The translations under genes were made by a program, and so were the position numbers. Positions 41,884 through 51,265 of a stretch of DNA of 64,000 bases are shown here, one piece after another. Origin of the DNA: Puniceibacterium antarcticum (GTDB taxonomy: Bacteria; Pseudomonadota; Alphaproteobacteria; Rhodobacterales; Rhodobacteraceae); the NCBI RefSeq assembly GCF_002760615.1, contig NZ_AWWI01000120.1, positions 1 to 64,000 of the forward strand. The letters run 5' to 3'. Within the stretch, counting starts at the first letter, position 1, and each line of letters opens with the position of its first letter. Under the pieces are notes generated by a model, which saw only the letters and a program-made list of their open reading frames with translations, had not been told where the DNA came from and searched no databases.

Positions 41884-42187
41884 TTTCCTTTTTCCTCTGG
41901 CCTGTCACCAATGATTCCCATGTCTGGCTGCACCGCGTGGCACATGGGTGCAAGATGTAAGACATCCACCGATCCTGTGGATAACTCTGCGTGTAACTTT
42001 CCGTGGTCTCGAAATTCTCGTTGTATTTGACAGACTTCGCCGATTTGCCTGTTTTTTAACCACATATATAAGCCATTGATTTAAAGCCAAAGATTTTTCA
42101 AACCTCTGCAAAGACATGATAACATTAACTCTTTTGTAACGATTGAATGACGCTTCGGGGTCCAGTGCACAACTTGACCTTGGGTCG
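41884..42187. other. AT-rich intergenic region with one perfect DnaA box
   Basis: About 300 bases upstream of uvrC. TGTGGATAA (41976-41984) is the reverse complement of the DnaA box TTATCCACA. The next 140 bases are much richer in A and T than the genome around. Only one such box was found, so an origin is unlikely; regulation by DnaA is possible. Confidence 0.5.
42063..42090 (-). promoter_or_regulatory. Possible uvrC promoter
   Basis: On the reverse strand TTGGCT (42090-42085) is followed after 16 bases by TATATG (42068-42063), a reasonable -35/-10 pair pointing at uvrC. Predicted by eye only. Confidence 0.35.
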
Positions 42188-42964
42188 TCATTCGACCCCG
42201 ATCACATCCGGCGTCTGCCACCCCAGGTGCTGCCCACCGTCCGTGCACAGCAATTGCCCGGTGACCGACGGGGCATCAAGGAAATATGATAGCGCGCCAA
42301 CAATATCCGACGCGTTCGATCCCCGCTCAAGAACCGTTGCGGCGCGCTGCTTGGCAAAGTGTTCCTCGCTTTGCCGCCCGCCGCGCAGGGTAGGTCCAGG
42401 ACCGATTCCATTGACCCGCACACGTGGCGCCAGGGCCTGCGCCGCCGTCTGGGTCAGGGTCCAGAGGCCGACCTTCGCCAGCGTGTAGGTCATGAACTCC
42501 GGCGTCAGCTTGCGCACACGCTGGTCGATCATGTTCACCACCAGCCCCTGTGCCACGGGTTCGTTCCTTTCATCCATCAGCGGGTCCGCCACCTGCGCCG
42601 CAAAGGCCTGGATCAGCACGAAAGGCGCGCGCAGGTTGCTTTCCATATGCCGGTCCCAGTTGTCCCGGGTGGCTGAACTGATGTTGTCATATTCAAAGAT
42701 GGACGCATTGTTCACAAGGCAGGTAAGCGGCCCACCCAGCGCGGCAACGCAACGCGGCACAAGGCTCTGCACCTCTGACTCTTGCGTGAGATCGGCCTGC
42801 AGCGCCACAGCCTGACGTCCCATCCCCCGGATAAGGGTCACAACCTCGTCCGCCGCATCCGAGGACGTGGCGTAATGTACCGCCACATCATAGCCCTTTT
42901 CGGCCAGAGACAACGCCATCACACGGCCCAGACGTTTGCCGGCCCCAGTCACCAATGCTTTCAC
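42188..42964 (-). CDS. SDR oxidoreductase, pteridine-reductase/FolM-like
   Basis: A 258-residue short-chain dehydrogenase. It begins VTGAGKRLGR, whose T-G-x-x-x-R-x-G form is the mark of pteridine reductases and FolM rather than the usual T-G-x-x-x-G-x-G. The NNAS motif and catalytic Y-x-x-x-K (MTYTLAK) are present. The GTG at 42964 is chosen because aaggag lies 6 bases before it. It may reduce dihydro-pterins with NADPH; this is inferred from the motif. Confidence 0.85.
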   Translation of the reverse strand: MKALVTGAGKRLGRVMALSLAEKGYDVAVHYATSSDAADEVVTLIRGMGRQAVALQADLTQESEVQSLVPRCVAALGGPLTCLVNNASIFEYDNISSATRDNWDRHMESNLRAPFVLIQAFAAQVADPLMDERNEPVAQGLVVNMIDQRVRKLTPEFMTYTLAKVGLWTLTQTAAQALAPRVRVNGIGPGPTLRGGRQSEEHFAKQRAATVLERGSNASDIVGALSYFLDAPSVTGQLLCTDGGQHLGWQTPDVIGVE

Positions 42965-43115
42965 AAGGCACTCCTTAGCTTTGAACAACAAATCAAATTG
43001 GCGAGATAGAGCTCGGCGCGCACAAGACCCCGTGCAGACCCGATATTCTGCCGCAGAAACACAAGAAAATCAGCGGCATGCCTGTCGCCACAGCGCGGCC
43101 AGCAGCCAAACGCTC

Positions 43116-43283
43116 TCAGGTCTTTCCTTTACCACAGGGGCACGGGCCCCGACCTATCCTGTAGCGCCCGCACTGTCGACATTTGGCCGAGGCGAGGCGT
43201 TTTGCTCCGGGCACCTTGAGCTTGCCAAACATCGCCAGCACACCCATGCCGACCAGAAAGAGGGTGACGATCTTGATGATCAC
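43116..43283 (-). CDS. Membrane-anchored zinc-ribbon mini-protein
   Basis: A 55-residue protein. A single N-terminal hydrophobic helix (IVTLFLVGMGVLAMFGKL) is followed by a basic linker and a four-cysteine knuckle: CRQCGRYRIGRGPCPCGKGK. The GTG at 43283 lies one base after the stop of sppA, so the two are cotranscribed. Frames that start further upstream overlap sppA and are not used. It is a short gene easily missed. Confidence 0.8.
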   Translation of the reverse strand: MIIKIVTLFLVGMGVLAMFGKLKVPGAKRLASAKCRQCGRYRIGRGPCPCGKGKT

Positions 43284-43284
43284 A

Positions 43285-44082
43285 TCACAGACCGAAGCGT
43301 GCGAACTGCGCGCGCTCTTCGATCCCGCCCAGCGTATCCTGCGCAAGAGAGGCTCCAAAGCGCTGGAACAGCGACCGCTTCGCGTCATACCTACGGAATT
43401 TGACCTTTTCGCCAAAACGGGCCTTCATCACCGGCACCATATGGCCGATGCCGTCTGCCAGACCAACCTGTACAGCACCCCGCCCGACCCAGACTTCGCC
43501 CGTGAACAGATCCGGATCATCCGTCAGCTTGTCGCCACGGTGGAGCTTTATCTGGGCAATGAAATTTTCGTGAAGCTGGCTCAGCAACCGGTCAAGCCGC
43601 GCCACGTCCTCTTCGGTTTCCGGCTTGAACGGGTCGTTCATGCTCTTGGATTTTCCCGCCGTATGCACCCGTCGCTCCAGCCCCTGCCGGGTCATAAAGA
43701 CATGCGCGCCAAATCCTGCAGAGATCACCCCGATCGAGCCTATGATAGAACTCTCATCGGCGAAGATCTCATCCGCCGCCGAGGCGAGCCAGTACCCGCC
43801 GGAGGCAGCAACATCCTCGACAAACGCAAAGACCGGTATCCCTGCTTCCTCCGACAGCCGCCGGATCCGCGCGGCAATCAGCGAGGATTGCACGGGCGAG
43901 CCGCCTGGCGAGTTTATCTCAAGCGCGACAGCTTTGGGCTTGCCACGTTTGAAAGCTTTTGCAAGCAGCACACGCAGACTCTGATCGCTCAGTGCCCCGC
44001 GCCCGCCCATACCTATCGCGCCCTGCAGGCGCACAACGGCCACCGTCGGGTCGGGTTTCAGAAAAGGGATCCATCGTTTCAT
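43285..44082 (-). CDS. sppA: S49-family signal peptide peptidase-like protease
   Basis: A 265-residue short-form S49 protease. The catalytic Ser is in DVAASGGYWLASAA, and the motif SPGGSPVQSS sits upstream as usual. It has a weak hydrophobic N-terminus (VAVVRLQGAIGMG), unlike the clear membrane anchor of E. coli SppA, so it may be loosely membrane-bound or cytoplasmic. It is coupled to the zinc-ribbon gene that follows. The ATG at 44082 gives a normal start (MKRWIPFLKPD). Confidence 0.92.
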   Translation of the reverse strand: MKRWIPFLKPDPTVAVVRLQGAIGMGGRGALSDQSLRVLLAKAFKRGKPKAVALEINSPGGSPVQSSLIAARIRRLSEEAGIPVFAFVEDVAASGGYWLASAADEIFADESSIIGSIGVISAGFGAHVFMTRQGLERRVHTAGKSKSMNDPFKPETEEDVARLDRLLSQLHENFIAQIKLHRGDKLTDDPDLFTGEVWVGRGAVQVGLADGIGHMVPVMKARFGEKVKFRRYDAKRSLFQRFGASLAQDTLGGIEERAQFARFGL

Positions 44083-44278
44083 GTCTTTGCATGTAGATGG
44101 ACCACCCCCGACAAACAAGGCGCAGGTCCGGAAACTTGCCCGTCTCCGTGACCTTCTGCCAAAGTCGGCCCGGCAAGATGCCCGCCTGGCACCACAAATC
44201 CGCCGAGCAAACAGCACAAGCGCCTTTGTACCTCAGCCAGGCCTGCTGAGGCAGACAAGATCAGAGCCATACCTCATC

Positions 44279-44340
44279 TTCACCTGTCCAAAAATATCCC
44301 GGGGGGTCACCCGTGAGGGTGACGGGGGCAGCGCCCCCTT
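44279..44340. repeat. Intergenic repeat copy C
   Basis: Contains caaaaatatcccgggggg, a variable hairpin GTCACCC-gtga-GGGTGAC and the constant GGGGGC-agc-GCCCCC. It lies just beyond the end of priA. Compared with copy B, a G-C pair in the variable stem is replaced by A-T on both sides. Confidence 0.85.
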
Positions 44341-44350
44341 TCTTGCAGCG

Positions 44351-46543
44351 TCAGAAGAAACTCTGCGGATCGATATCGATCGCCAGCCGCAATTGCCCGC
44401 GCAGGCGGAACTGCCCGGTCCATTCGGCCAGCGCGGCCTGCAGCGCGACGCCCTTGGGCGCCTTGACCAGCAGCCGCACGCGGTGCCGTCCGCGCACCCT
44501 GGCAACGGGCGCCGGGGCGGGTCCAAAGACCTGTGCGCCGATCCGGCGCAGCGCAGCGTCCTGCCGCGCCATGGCGTTGCCAAGGTCAAAAACCTCCTGA
44601 ACATCGGTCGAACTCAGGATGATCCCCGCCATCCTCCCATAGGGCGGCACACCGGCAGCGCGCCGCTCTGCGGCTTCGGAGCGCCAGAAGCTTTCCTCAT
44701 CGCCAGACAGGATCGCCCGGATCACCGGATGTTCGGGCTGATAGGTCTGCATCACCGCCTCGCCCGGCTTTTCCGCACGCCCCGCGCGCCCCGCCACTTG
44801 GCGCATCAGCTGAAAAGTCCGCTCGGCGGCGCGCAAATCCGACCCCTGCAGGCCCAGATCAGCGTCAATCACCCCGACAAGCGTCAGCAGGGGAAAATTG
44901 TGCCCCTTGGCCACCAGCTGGGTGCCGATGATGATATCCGCCGTGCCTTTGGCAATCGCTTCTATCTCGGCCTTCATGGTGCGCGCAGAGCCATACATAT
45001 CCGACGAGAGCACCGCGACACGCGCCTCGGGGAACAAAGCCGTGACCTCTTCACCCAACCGTTCAACACCGGGGCCGACGGCGGCGAGCTTGTGCTCAGC
45101 CTCGCAGGACGGGCAGACATCTGGCACCGGTTTGCTTTCCCCGCATTGATGGCAGACCAGCCGTTTCAGGAAACGGTGTTCGACCATCCGCGCATCACAA
45201 TGGTCGCAGGCAATCTGATGCCCGCAGGCCCGGCAGATTGTCACCGGTGCATAGCCGCGCCGGTTCAGGAACAGCAGAGATTGCTCGCCCTTTTCCAGCC
45301 TCTTGGCCACAGCACGCTGCAGCGTGGGTGAGACCCAGCGGTCACGCGGCAGATCTTCTGCCCGCATGTCGATTGTGCGCATCACCGGCATCACCGCCGC
45401 GCCAAAACGCGCGGTCAGCTCAATCCGGTCATATTTGCCCGCCTCGGCATTGGCCCAGCTTTCGAGGCTGGGCGTGGCAGAGGCCAGTACCACGCGTGCG
45501 CCACAGATCGCCGCGCGCAACACCGCCATGTCGCGGGCATTATAGAGCACGCCCTCTTCCTGTTTGTAGGAGGTGTCGTGTTCCTCATCCACCACCACAA
45601 GCCCGAGGTGCTGAAACGGCAAAAACAGGGCGGAGCGTGCACCCACTACAAGCTGCGCGCGCCCTTCGCCGACCATCTTCCAGACCCGGCGGCGTTCGGT
45701 CACTGTGACGCCCGAATGCCATTCAGCCGGACGTGCGCCAAAGCGTGCCTCGACCCGGTTCAGGAATTCGGCAGACAGCGCAATCTCGGGAAGCAGCACC
45801 AGCGCCTGGCGACCTTGGCGCAGGCACTCGGCCACCGCTTCCAGATAGACCTCGGTCTTGCCAGACCCGGTGACGCCCCGCAACAAAGTCGTCCCATAGA
45901 CGCCAGAACGGACGCCGCACATCAGCGCCTCGGCCCCTGCCGCCTGATCGCCGGTCAGCGCCTTGCCGTCCAGATCGGGGTCGAGATGCGCAAAGGCGGT
46001 GTCGCGCGGGCTTTCCTCTTCGCTCACGGCGCCGAGTTTCACCAACCCCTTGATCACCGAGGGTGTCACCCCCGCAGTTTCAGCCAGTTCCTTGAGAGTC
46101 AGGGACAGACCGCCCATGTCGCGCAGCACCTCAAGCACGCGGGTGCGGGCATCTGTCATCCGGTCTGGTTCGGACAGGCCCGACCGGTACACCTTGCGCA
46201 TGGATGGCGGATCACCCAACCCGGGTGCTCGTGTGCAAAGCCGCAGCATCGCGGGCAGCGGCGTCAGGGTGTAGTTCCCGGCCCGTTCCAGAAAGCTGCG
46301 CAGTTCGTCGCGCATCGGGACCGCGTCGAGCACGCGGATCACTGCGCGGATCTTTGAGATGTCAAAATCCCCAACGCCCACTCCCCAGACCACCCCCAGC
46401 ACCTTGCGCGGGCCGAGCGGCACCTCCACAAAGGCGCCCAGAAGGCAGCCACCTTCGGGTGCGCGATAGTCTAGGGTGCTGGCGAACGGCTGGGTCGTCA
46501 TCACCGCGATCAAGTCGCCTTCGTTGAAAAAACCAGGGGACAT
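44351..46543 (-). CDS. priA: Primosomal replication helicase PriA
   Basis: A 730-residue helicase that restarts stalled forks. After an N-terminal DNA-binding domain, Walker A is GVTGSGKT (223-230) and the DEEH box follows in VVVDEEHDTSYK. The zinc knot has paired Cys (CRACGHQIACDHCDAR, then CHQCGESKPVPDVCPSC). The C-terminal helicase motif AERTFQLMRQVAGRAGR is present. Full length and divergent from fsa. Confidence 0.97.
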   Translation of the reverse strand: MSPGFFNEGDLIAVMTTQPFASTLDYRAPEGGCLLGAFVEVPLGPRKVLGVVWGVGVGDFDISKIRAVIRVLDAVPMRDELRSFLERAGNYTLTPLPAMLRLCTRAPGLGDPPSMRKVYRSGLSEPDRMTDARTRVLEVLRDMGGLSLTLKELAETAGVTPSVIKGLVKLGAVSEEESPRDTAFAHLDPDLDGKALTGDQAAGAEALMCGVRSGVYGTTLLRGVTGSGKTEVYLEAVAECLRQGRQALVLLPEIALSAEFLNRVEARFGARPAEWHSGVTVTERRRVWKMVGEGRAQLVVGARSALFLPFQHLGLVVVDEEHDTSYKQEEGVLYNARDMAVLRAAICGARVVLASATPSLESWANAEAGKYDRIELTARFGAAVMPVMRTIDMRAEDLPRDRWVSPTLQRAVAKRLEKGEQSLLFLNRRGYAPVTICRACGHQIACDHCDARMVEHRFLKRLVCHQCGESKPVPDVCPSCEAEHKLAAVGPGVERLGEEVTALFPEARVAVLSSDMYGSARTMKAEIEAIAKGTADIIIGTQLVAKGHNFPLLTLVGVIDADLGLQGSDLRAAERTFQLMRQVAGRAGRAEKPGEAVMQTYQPEHPVIRAILSGDEESFWRSEAAERRAAGVPPYGRMAGIILSSTDVQEVFDLGNAMARQDAALRRIGAQVFGPAPAPVARVRGRHRVRLLVKAPKGVALQAALAEWTGQFRLRGQLRLAIDIDPQSFF

Positions 46544-46645
46544 TCACACTTTCATGTTGGCGCTGCCGGGAACAGGCTTCCTGCCCCGGTCTCTCTGGGG
46601 TAAGACAGCAGCGACCGATTGCCAAGCGACACAGAGGATACAAAA

Positions 46646-47299
46646 ATGAAATTTTTCGTAGACACCGCCGATATCGATGCCATCGCCGAGCTCAATGACC
46701 TTGGAATGGTCGACGGGGTCACCACGAACCCGTCGCTGATCCTGAAGTCGGGTCGCGACATCATGGAAGTGACAAAAGAGATCTGCGAATTGGTTTCCGG
46801 GCCGGTTTCGGCCGAAGTCATTGCGCTTGAAGCTGAGGACATGATCGCCGAAGGCCGCAAGCTGGCCGAGATCGCACCGAACATCGCCGTCAAGGTGCCG
46901 CTGACCTGGGCAGGGCTGAAGGCCTGCAAGACGCTCTCGGACGAGGGTAACATGGTTAACGTGACACTCTGCTTCTCGGCCAATCAGGCGCTGCTGGCGG
47001 CCAAGGCGGGTGCGACATTCATTTCTCCCTTCATCGGGCGTCTGGACGATCTGAACATCGACGGGCTGGACCTGATCGCGGATATCCGCACGATCTATGA
47101 CAACTACGGGTTTGAAACGCAGATCTTGGCCGCGTCGATTCGCACGGCGAACCACATGTCCGAATGCGCAAAGATCGGCGCAGATGTGGCAACCGCGCCG
47201 CCGGCCGTGATCAAGGCGATGGCGAACCACATGTTGACCGACAAGGGCCTTGACCAGTTCGTCAAGGATGCGGCCCAAGCCGGTATCAAGATCCTGTGA
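46646..47299 (+). CDS. fsa: Fructose-6-phosphate aldolase / transaldolase (short form)
   Basis: A 217-residue transaldolase-family enzyme of the short (FSA/TalC) type. The Schiff-base lysine is Lys83 in [24 protein letters not shown] and GVTTNPSLI are the typical N-terminal motifs. Short forms act either as true transaldolase in the pentose phosphate pathway or as F6P aldolase; this cannot be decided here. The ATG at 46646 follows gaggatac. Confidence 0.92.
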   Translation: MKFFVDTADIDAIAELNDLGMVDGVTTNPSLILKSGRDIMEVTKEICELVSGPVSAEVIALEAEDMIAEGRKLAEIAPNIAVKVPLTWAGLKACKTLSDEGNMVNVTLCFSANQALLAAKAGATFISPFIGRLDDLNIDGLDLIADIRTIYDNYGFETQILAASIRTANHMSECAKIGADVATAPPAVIKAMANHMLTDKGLDQFVKDAAQAGIKIL

Positions 47300-47306
47300 A
47301 ACTATG

Positions 47307-47333
47307 GGCGCCGCGGTCCGGGATCGCGGCGCC
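47307..47333 (+). terminator. Hairpin after fsa
   Basis: Arms GGCGCCGCG and CGCGGCGCC form a perfect 9-bp stem 7 bases after the stop. No T run follows. Confidence 0.55.
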
Positions 47334-47500
47334 ACCACAGACACGCTCGGAGCCCTGCGCGGGTTCTGAGAACCTTGGTGCACCATTCCTTTGCAAAGAC
47401 CCGCCGGGTCGGACAAGGGACATCGACACATCCGCCACACCCCGGCAAAGAGCTTTACACGTCCTGATACAACAGGCGAAAACCAACGTACTCTCTGATA

Positions 47501-48241
47501 ATGTCCAACGAACAAACAGACAGAGTTCCCATGAGCAGCAGTCCACGCATCGACGAAACCCTGCGCGACACCATCATCTCGCGCCCTGATGTTATCCTTG
47601 AAGATCAGGACCTTATGCGTGCCCTTATCGTCGCGAATGAACGATCTATGGGGGGCAACATCGTGGATCTGCGCGGCATCGCCATGGACCGGCTTGAAGC
47701 GCGGCTGGACCGGCTTGAGGACACTCACCGTTCGGTTATCGCCGCCGCGTACGAAAATCTGGCCGGAACCAATCAGGTTCACCGCGCCATCCTGCGCCTG
47801 CTTGATCAGGTTGAATTCGAACCCTTTCTCAAGGATCTGGGCGGTGATGTTGCCGAAATCCTGAACGTTGCTTCGGTGCGCCTCGTGCTCGAATCGGCGC
47901 AGAATGAAACGGACCCGGCGATCCGGCGCATGGGGACTGTCCTGTCGGTGGCCGAACCCGGTTTCATCAACATTTATCTTGCCGATGGCCGGATCGCTGC
48001 CCCGGTTCGTCAGATCACTTTGCGGCAGGTTCACCGCGCCGATCCGCAGATCTATGGCGATGCCGCCCCCAGCATTTACTCCGAGGCCTGCCTCAAGCTT
48101 GATTTCGGCCCGGGCCGTCTGCCGGGGCTTCTGGTGCTGGGCGCCAAGGACCCGCTGCAATTCTCGCCGCAACAGGGCACCGATCTACTGGCCTTTTTCG
48201 CGGGTGTGTTCGAACGCAGCATGCGCCGCTGGCTGTCTTGA
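47501..48241 (+). CDS. DUF484-family protein
   Basis: A 246-residue protein (or 236 from the ATG at 47531) of the DUF484 family. It has the helical start with VILEDQDLMRALIV, a coiled region (RLEARLDRLEDTHRSVI), and a GAF-like C-terminal half ending FSPQQGTDLLAFFAGVFERS. DUF484 genes precede xerC in many proteobacteria; here they overlap (TTGA). Function unknown, but a link with chromosome dimer resolution is suggested by the pairing. Confidence 0.88.
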   Translation: MSNEQTDRVPMSSSPRIDETLRDTIISRPDVILEDQDLMRALIVANERSMGGNIVDLRGIAMDRLEARLDRLEDTHRSVIAAAYENLAGTNQVHRAILRLLDQVEFEPFLKDLGGDVAEILNVASVRLVLESAQNETDPAIRRMGTVLSVAEPGFINIYLADGRIAAPVRQITLRQVHRADPQIYGDAAPSIYSEACLKLDFGPGRLPGLLVLGAKDPLQFSPQQGTDLLAFFAGVFERSMRRWLS

Positions 48242-49161
48242 CCCTTGCCATTGCTCCGCAGGCGCGTGATGCGCTGGAAAACTGGCTGGCCGCCGCCCGG
48301 GCGCTGAACGGCGCGGCGGACAACACCCTGACCGCCTATCGCGCCGATGTGGTCGAATTCATCACTTTCATGACGCTGCACCATGGCGGGACCGAGGGCC
48401 TTGGCCCGCTGTCGCGACTGACCGTATCGGATATGCGTGCCTGGATGGCGCATGTGCGCGGTGGCGGCGCAGGATCGCGGTCCATGGCGCGCAAGCTGTC
48501 GGCGGTTAAATCCTTTTATCGCTGGCTGGCCGAGCGTGAGGGCTATGAACCCACTGTCGTCCTCTCCACCCGGACGCCCAAGTTCCAGAAGAAACTGCCG
48601 CGTCCCCTGTCCCAAGACGCCGCCCGCGCCATGATCGCCTCGGTCGAGAGTCAAAGTCTGACCGACTGGATTGGTCTGCGCGACGCTGCAGTCGTGACGC
48701 TGCTCTATGGCTGTGGTTTACGGATTTCCGAGGCGCTGAGCCTGACAGGTGGTGATCTGCCGCTGGGCGAGTCGCTGCGGATCACCGGCAAGGGTGGCAA
48801 GGAACGCATCGTACCGGTGCTGCCCGTCGCGCGCGCCGCCGTGGCGCGCTATATCACCGCCTGCCCTTACACTCCCGAACCGGACGCCGCCCTGTTTCGC
48901 GGTGCCCGCGGCCGAAAGCTGAACCCGCGCTTGATTCAGAAGGTGACCGAAAACGCCCGGATGCAGCTGGGCCTGCCCGCCACGGCGACGCCCCATGCCA
49001 TGCGCCACAGCTTTGCCACGCATCTTTTGTCCGCCGGGGGGGATCTGCGGGCCATTCAGGAATTGCTGGGTCATGCGTCACTGTCCACGACGCAGGCCTA
49101 TACCGCCGTTGACACCCTGCATCTGATGAAGGTCTATGAGGCAACGCACCCCAAGGCCTGA
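48238..49161 (+). CDS. xerC: Tyrosine recombinase XerC
   Basis: A 307-residue chromosome dimer-resolving recombinase. The catalytic residues are in GLRISEALSL (Arg), GKGGKERIVP (Lys), HAMRHSFATHLL (His, Arg), LGHASLSTTQAYT (His, Tyr). It starts with TTG at 48238, which overlaps the stop of DUF484, so it is translated by coupling. This is the housekeeping recombinase and is distinct from the island integrase. Confidence 0.93.
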   Translation: MTLAIAPQARDALENWLAAARALNGAADNTLTAYRADVVEFITFMTLHHGGTEGLGPLSRLTVSDMRAWMAHVRGGGAGSRSMARKLSAVKSFYRWLAEREGYEPTVVLSTRTPKFQKKLPRPLSQDAARAMIASVESQSLTDWIGLRDAAVVTLLYGCGLRISEALSLTGGDLPLGESLRITGKGGKERIVPVLPVARAAVARYITACPYTPEPDAALFRGARGRKLNPRLIQKVTENARMQLGLPATATPHAMRHSFATHLLSAGGDLRAIQELLGHASLSTTQAYTAVDTLHLMKVYEATHPKA

Positions 49162-49164
49162 CAA

Positions 49165-49785
49165 ATGCACCCAAATCCCATATTTCACTCTGCCGATCAC
49201 GCCAAGGACATCTCCCTAGCCCGTGACCGTGGCTTTGGCGTTCTGGCGGTCAGCACCGAAACGGTACCGCTGCTGTCACATATCCCGTTTCTGCTGGCCG
49301 AAGACGGCGGTCATGCCGATCTGCACCTTGTCCGATCGAATCCTATTGCGCGGCTGAAAGGCGCGCAGCAGGCAGTGATCGCGGTCAACGGGCCGGATGG
49401 CTATATCTCGCCAGACTGGTACGGTCTGACCGATCAGGTGCCGACCTGGAATTACGTCGCCGTGCATCTGACCGGCACTTTGGAACCGCTGCCCGACTCT
49501 GAGATGCGCGCCATGCTGGACCGCCAGTCAGAGGCCTATGAGGCACGGCTTGCGCCGAAACCGGTCTGGCAGACGCCCAAAATGACGCCCGAGGTTTTGG
49601 AGCGCATGCTGCGGATGATTCTGCCCTTCCGGCTGCATGTTCAACGGATCGACGCCACTTGGAAACTGGGACAGAACAAGGCCGACACCGCGAGGTTGGG
49701 CGCGGCTGAGGCGCTGCAGGAGTCCGGGATCGGAACGCAAACAAGCGCCCTGGCGGATCTGATGCGCGCGCCGCCCATGCTTTAG
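49165..49785 (+). CDS. FMN-binding negative regulator (PaiB-like)
   Basis: A 206-residue PaiB-family protein. It carries the FMN-binding split-barrel features: PIFHSADHAKDISLARD, LSHIPFLLAEDGG, VNGPDGYISPDWY and PTWNYVAVHLTG. The Bacillus member acts in repression of sporulation and degradative enzymes, but the role in alphaproteobacteria is unclear. It starts 3 bases after xerC ends. Confidence 0.9.
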   Translation: MHPNPIFHSADHAKDISLARDRGFGVLAVSTETVPLLSHIPFLLAEDGGHADLHLVRSNPIARLKGAQQAVIAVNGPDGYISPDWYGLTDQVPTWNYVAVHLTGTLEPLPDSEMRAMLDRQSEAYEARLAPKPVWQTPKMTPEVLERMLRMILPFRLHVQRIDATWKLGQNKADTARLGAAEALQESGIGTQTSALADLMRAPPML

Positions 49786-49856
49786 CTGCCGCCCCTTTCA
49801 AAGCACTGGTAAACTGCCTACCTGTCAGGAAAGACACCTGGTCGAAAGGACCCCAG

Positions 49857-50465
49857 ATGATGAAGCTGCTCAGCTCTCCCGCCTCGCCCTTTGTGCGCAA
49901 GGTATTGATAACGCTGCATGAGACAGGTCAACTGGACGACGTCGAAGTCGTGCCGGTGTCCAACACGCCCATGGCCCCGAATGCAGCAGTGGCTGCGGCC
50001 AATCCGATGGGCAAGATTCCAGCACTGATCCGCGAAGACGGTCCAGCGCTCTATGACAGCCGCGTCATCTGTCGCTATCTGGATCACCGCGCCAAGGCGG
50101 GTCTTTACCCCGAAAACCGCATGTGGGATGTTTTGACGCTAGAGGCGACTGCCGATGGCATCATGGAAGCCGCGGTTCTGATGACATATGAAAAACGCCT
50201 GCGGCCCGAGGCACAGCAATCCCCGGACTGGATCGAGGCGCAATGGGTCAAGGTCGATCGTGCGCTGACGGCCGTCAATGCGTTGTGGATGAGCCATCTA
50301 TATGGCAAGCTGGACATGGGACATATCGCGATTGGCGCTGCCCTTTCCTATGTGGATCTGCGCCACGATGCACGCAACTGGCGCGCGGGACGAGATGCGT
50401 TGGCCGTCTGGCACAAGGGCTTTTGCGAACGCCCATCAATGCAAGCGACACAACCTCCGGCATGA
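49857..50465 (+). CDS. Glutathione S-transferase family protein
   Basis: A 202-residue GST. The N-terminal thioredoxin-fold domain has the start LLSSPASPFVRKVLI, the cis-Pro region MGKIPALI, and DSRVICRYLD for glutathione binding. The C-terminal helical domain follows. Two ATGs (49857 and 49860) are adjacent and either may be used. Substrate unknown. Confidence 0.92.
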   Translation: MMKLLSSPASPFVRKVLITLHETGQLDDVEVVPVSNTPMAPNAAVAAANPMGKIPALIREDGPALYDSRVICRYLDHRAKAGLYPENRMWDVLTLEATADGIMEAAVLMTYEKRLRPEAQQSPDWIEAQWVKVDRALTAVNALWMSHLYGKLDMGHIAIGAALSYVDLRHDARNWRAGRDALAVWHKGFCERPSMQATQPPA

Positions 50466-50528
50466 TGCAGGCGACACGACCAAAGATGTGATGGCTTTGA
50501 GCCGCTGCACACGATGCTGGACAAAAAA

Positions 50529-50551
50529 GCCCGCCCGAAACCCGGGCGGGC
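50529..50551 (-). terminator. Terminator of the outer membrane protein gene
   Basis: Stem GCCCGCCCG with CGGGCGGGC and a 5-base loop. On the reverse strand it is followed by six T residues, so it ends the gene at 50597-51265. Confidence 0.9.
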
Positions 50552-50596
50552 GTTCAAACGATTACAGCTTCTGCGGGGGCATCGACACTCCTCAGA

Positions 50597-51265
50597 TCAG
50601 AACTTCAGCGTCAGACCCACGTTCAGCGCGTTGGTCTTGATATTCGTCTCGAAAGTCCCGCCGTCTTCCAAATCGCCTTGGTTGTGCGAATATGTGAACT
50701 GGTATTCGCCGAACACTGCCACCCGCTCGCTCAGATCATAGCTTGCCCCGGCATAGAGCCGCGCCGCCGGACCGGCCAACTGATATTCAAAAGTCTCGGA
50801 TCCGGAAAAAGTCGCGCCTTCGACATGCGGAATGGCAACACCCAGACCACCGCCCACATAGGGCGACAGGCCGCGCCACTGATTTTGCCAGCGACGGGTT
50901 GCGTTCGCGGTCAGAATGTTCAGACCGTCCGAGAATTCGAAATTCGAAAACCCGATCTTTGCCGCATCACCGTCATCCGCATAGACCTTGGTGTGGGTGA
51001 ATTCGAGACCGAAACCGATTCGCTCGTTCTTCCACCAAGTGCCGCGAAGGCCATAGTAAGGGGGATTCGAGAAAGACTTGCCGTCCCAGCCGATCAGTCC
51101 GTTATAGCTGTCGCCAGTAAACGGCGCATCGCCCTTGAGCCTGCTGTGCGGAGCAGTTTGCCAACCTGTATAAAGAGATAGATCCATTTCCGCTGCGGCT
51201 GGACCAGCGAGAAATGCAATAGCTGTTGCGCCCAGAGCGCATTTTAGCAAAGTTCCATGTGTCAT
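50597..51265 (-). CDS. Outer membrane beta-barrel protein
   Basis: A 222-residue protein with a signal peptide (cut near GPAAA-EM, about residue 25). The mature part has alternating beta strands and ends in Phe (VGLTLKF), as in outer membrane barrels of the OmpW/opacity-like class. It has the aromatic strand ends GLRGTWW, SPYVGGGLGVA and EYQFTYSHN. The ATG at 51265 is favoured because aagga is placed 8 bases before it. Its transport or binding role is unknown. Confidence 0.85.
   Translation of the reverse strand: MTHGTLLKCALGATAIAFLAGPAAAEMDLSLYTGWQTAPHSRLKGDAPFTGDSYNGLIGWDGKSFSNPPYYGLRGTWWKNERIGFGLEFTHTKVYADDGDAAKIGFSNFEFSDGLNILTANATRRWQNQWRGLSPYVGGGLGVAIPHVEGATFSGSETFEYQLAGPAARLYAGASYDLSERVAVFGEYQFTYSHNQGDLEDGGTFETNIKTNALNVGLTLKF

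Noticed and set aside
41976-42165. Origin of replication
   Set aside because: Only one DnaA box is visible and no dnaA, parAB or other typical origin genes are near.
46544-48172. 542-residue open frame on the reverse strand
   Set aside because: It shadows fsa and DUF484 and has no recognisable domain or ribosome site.
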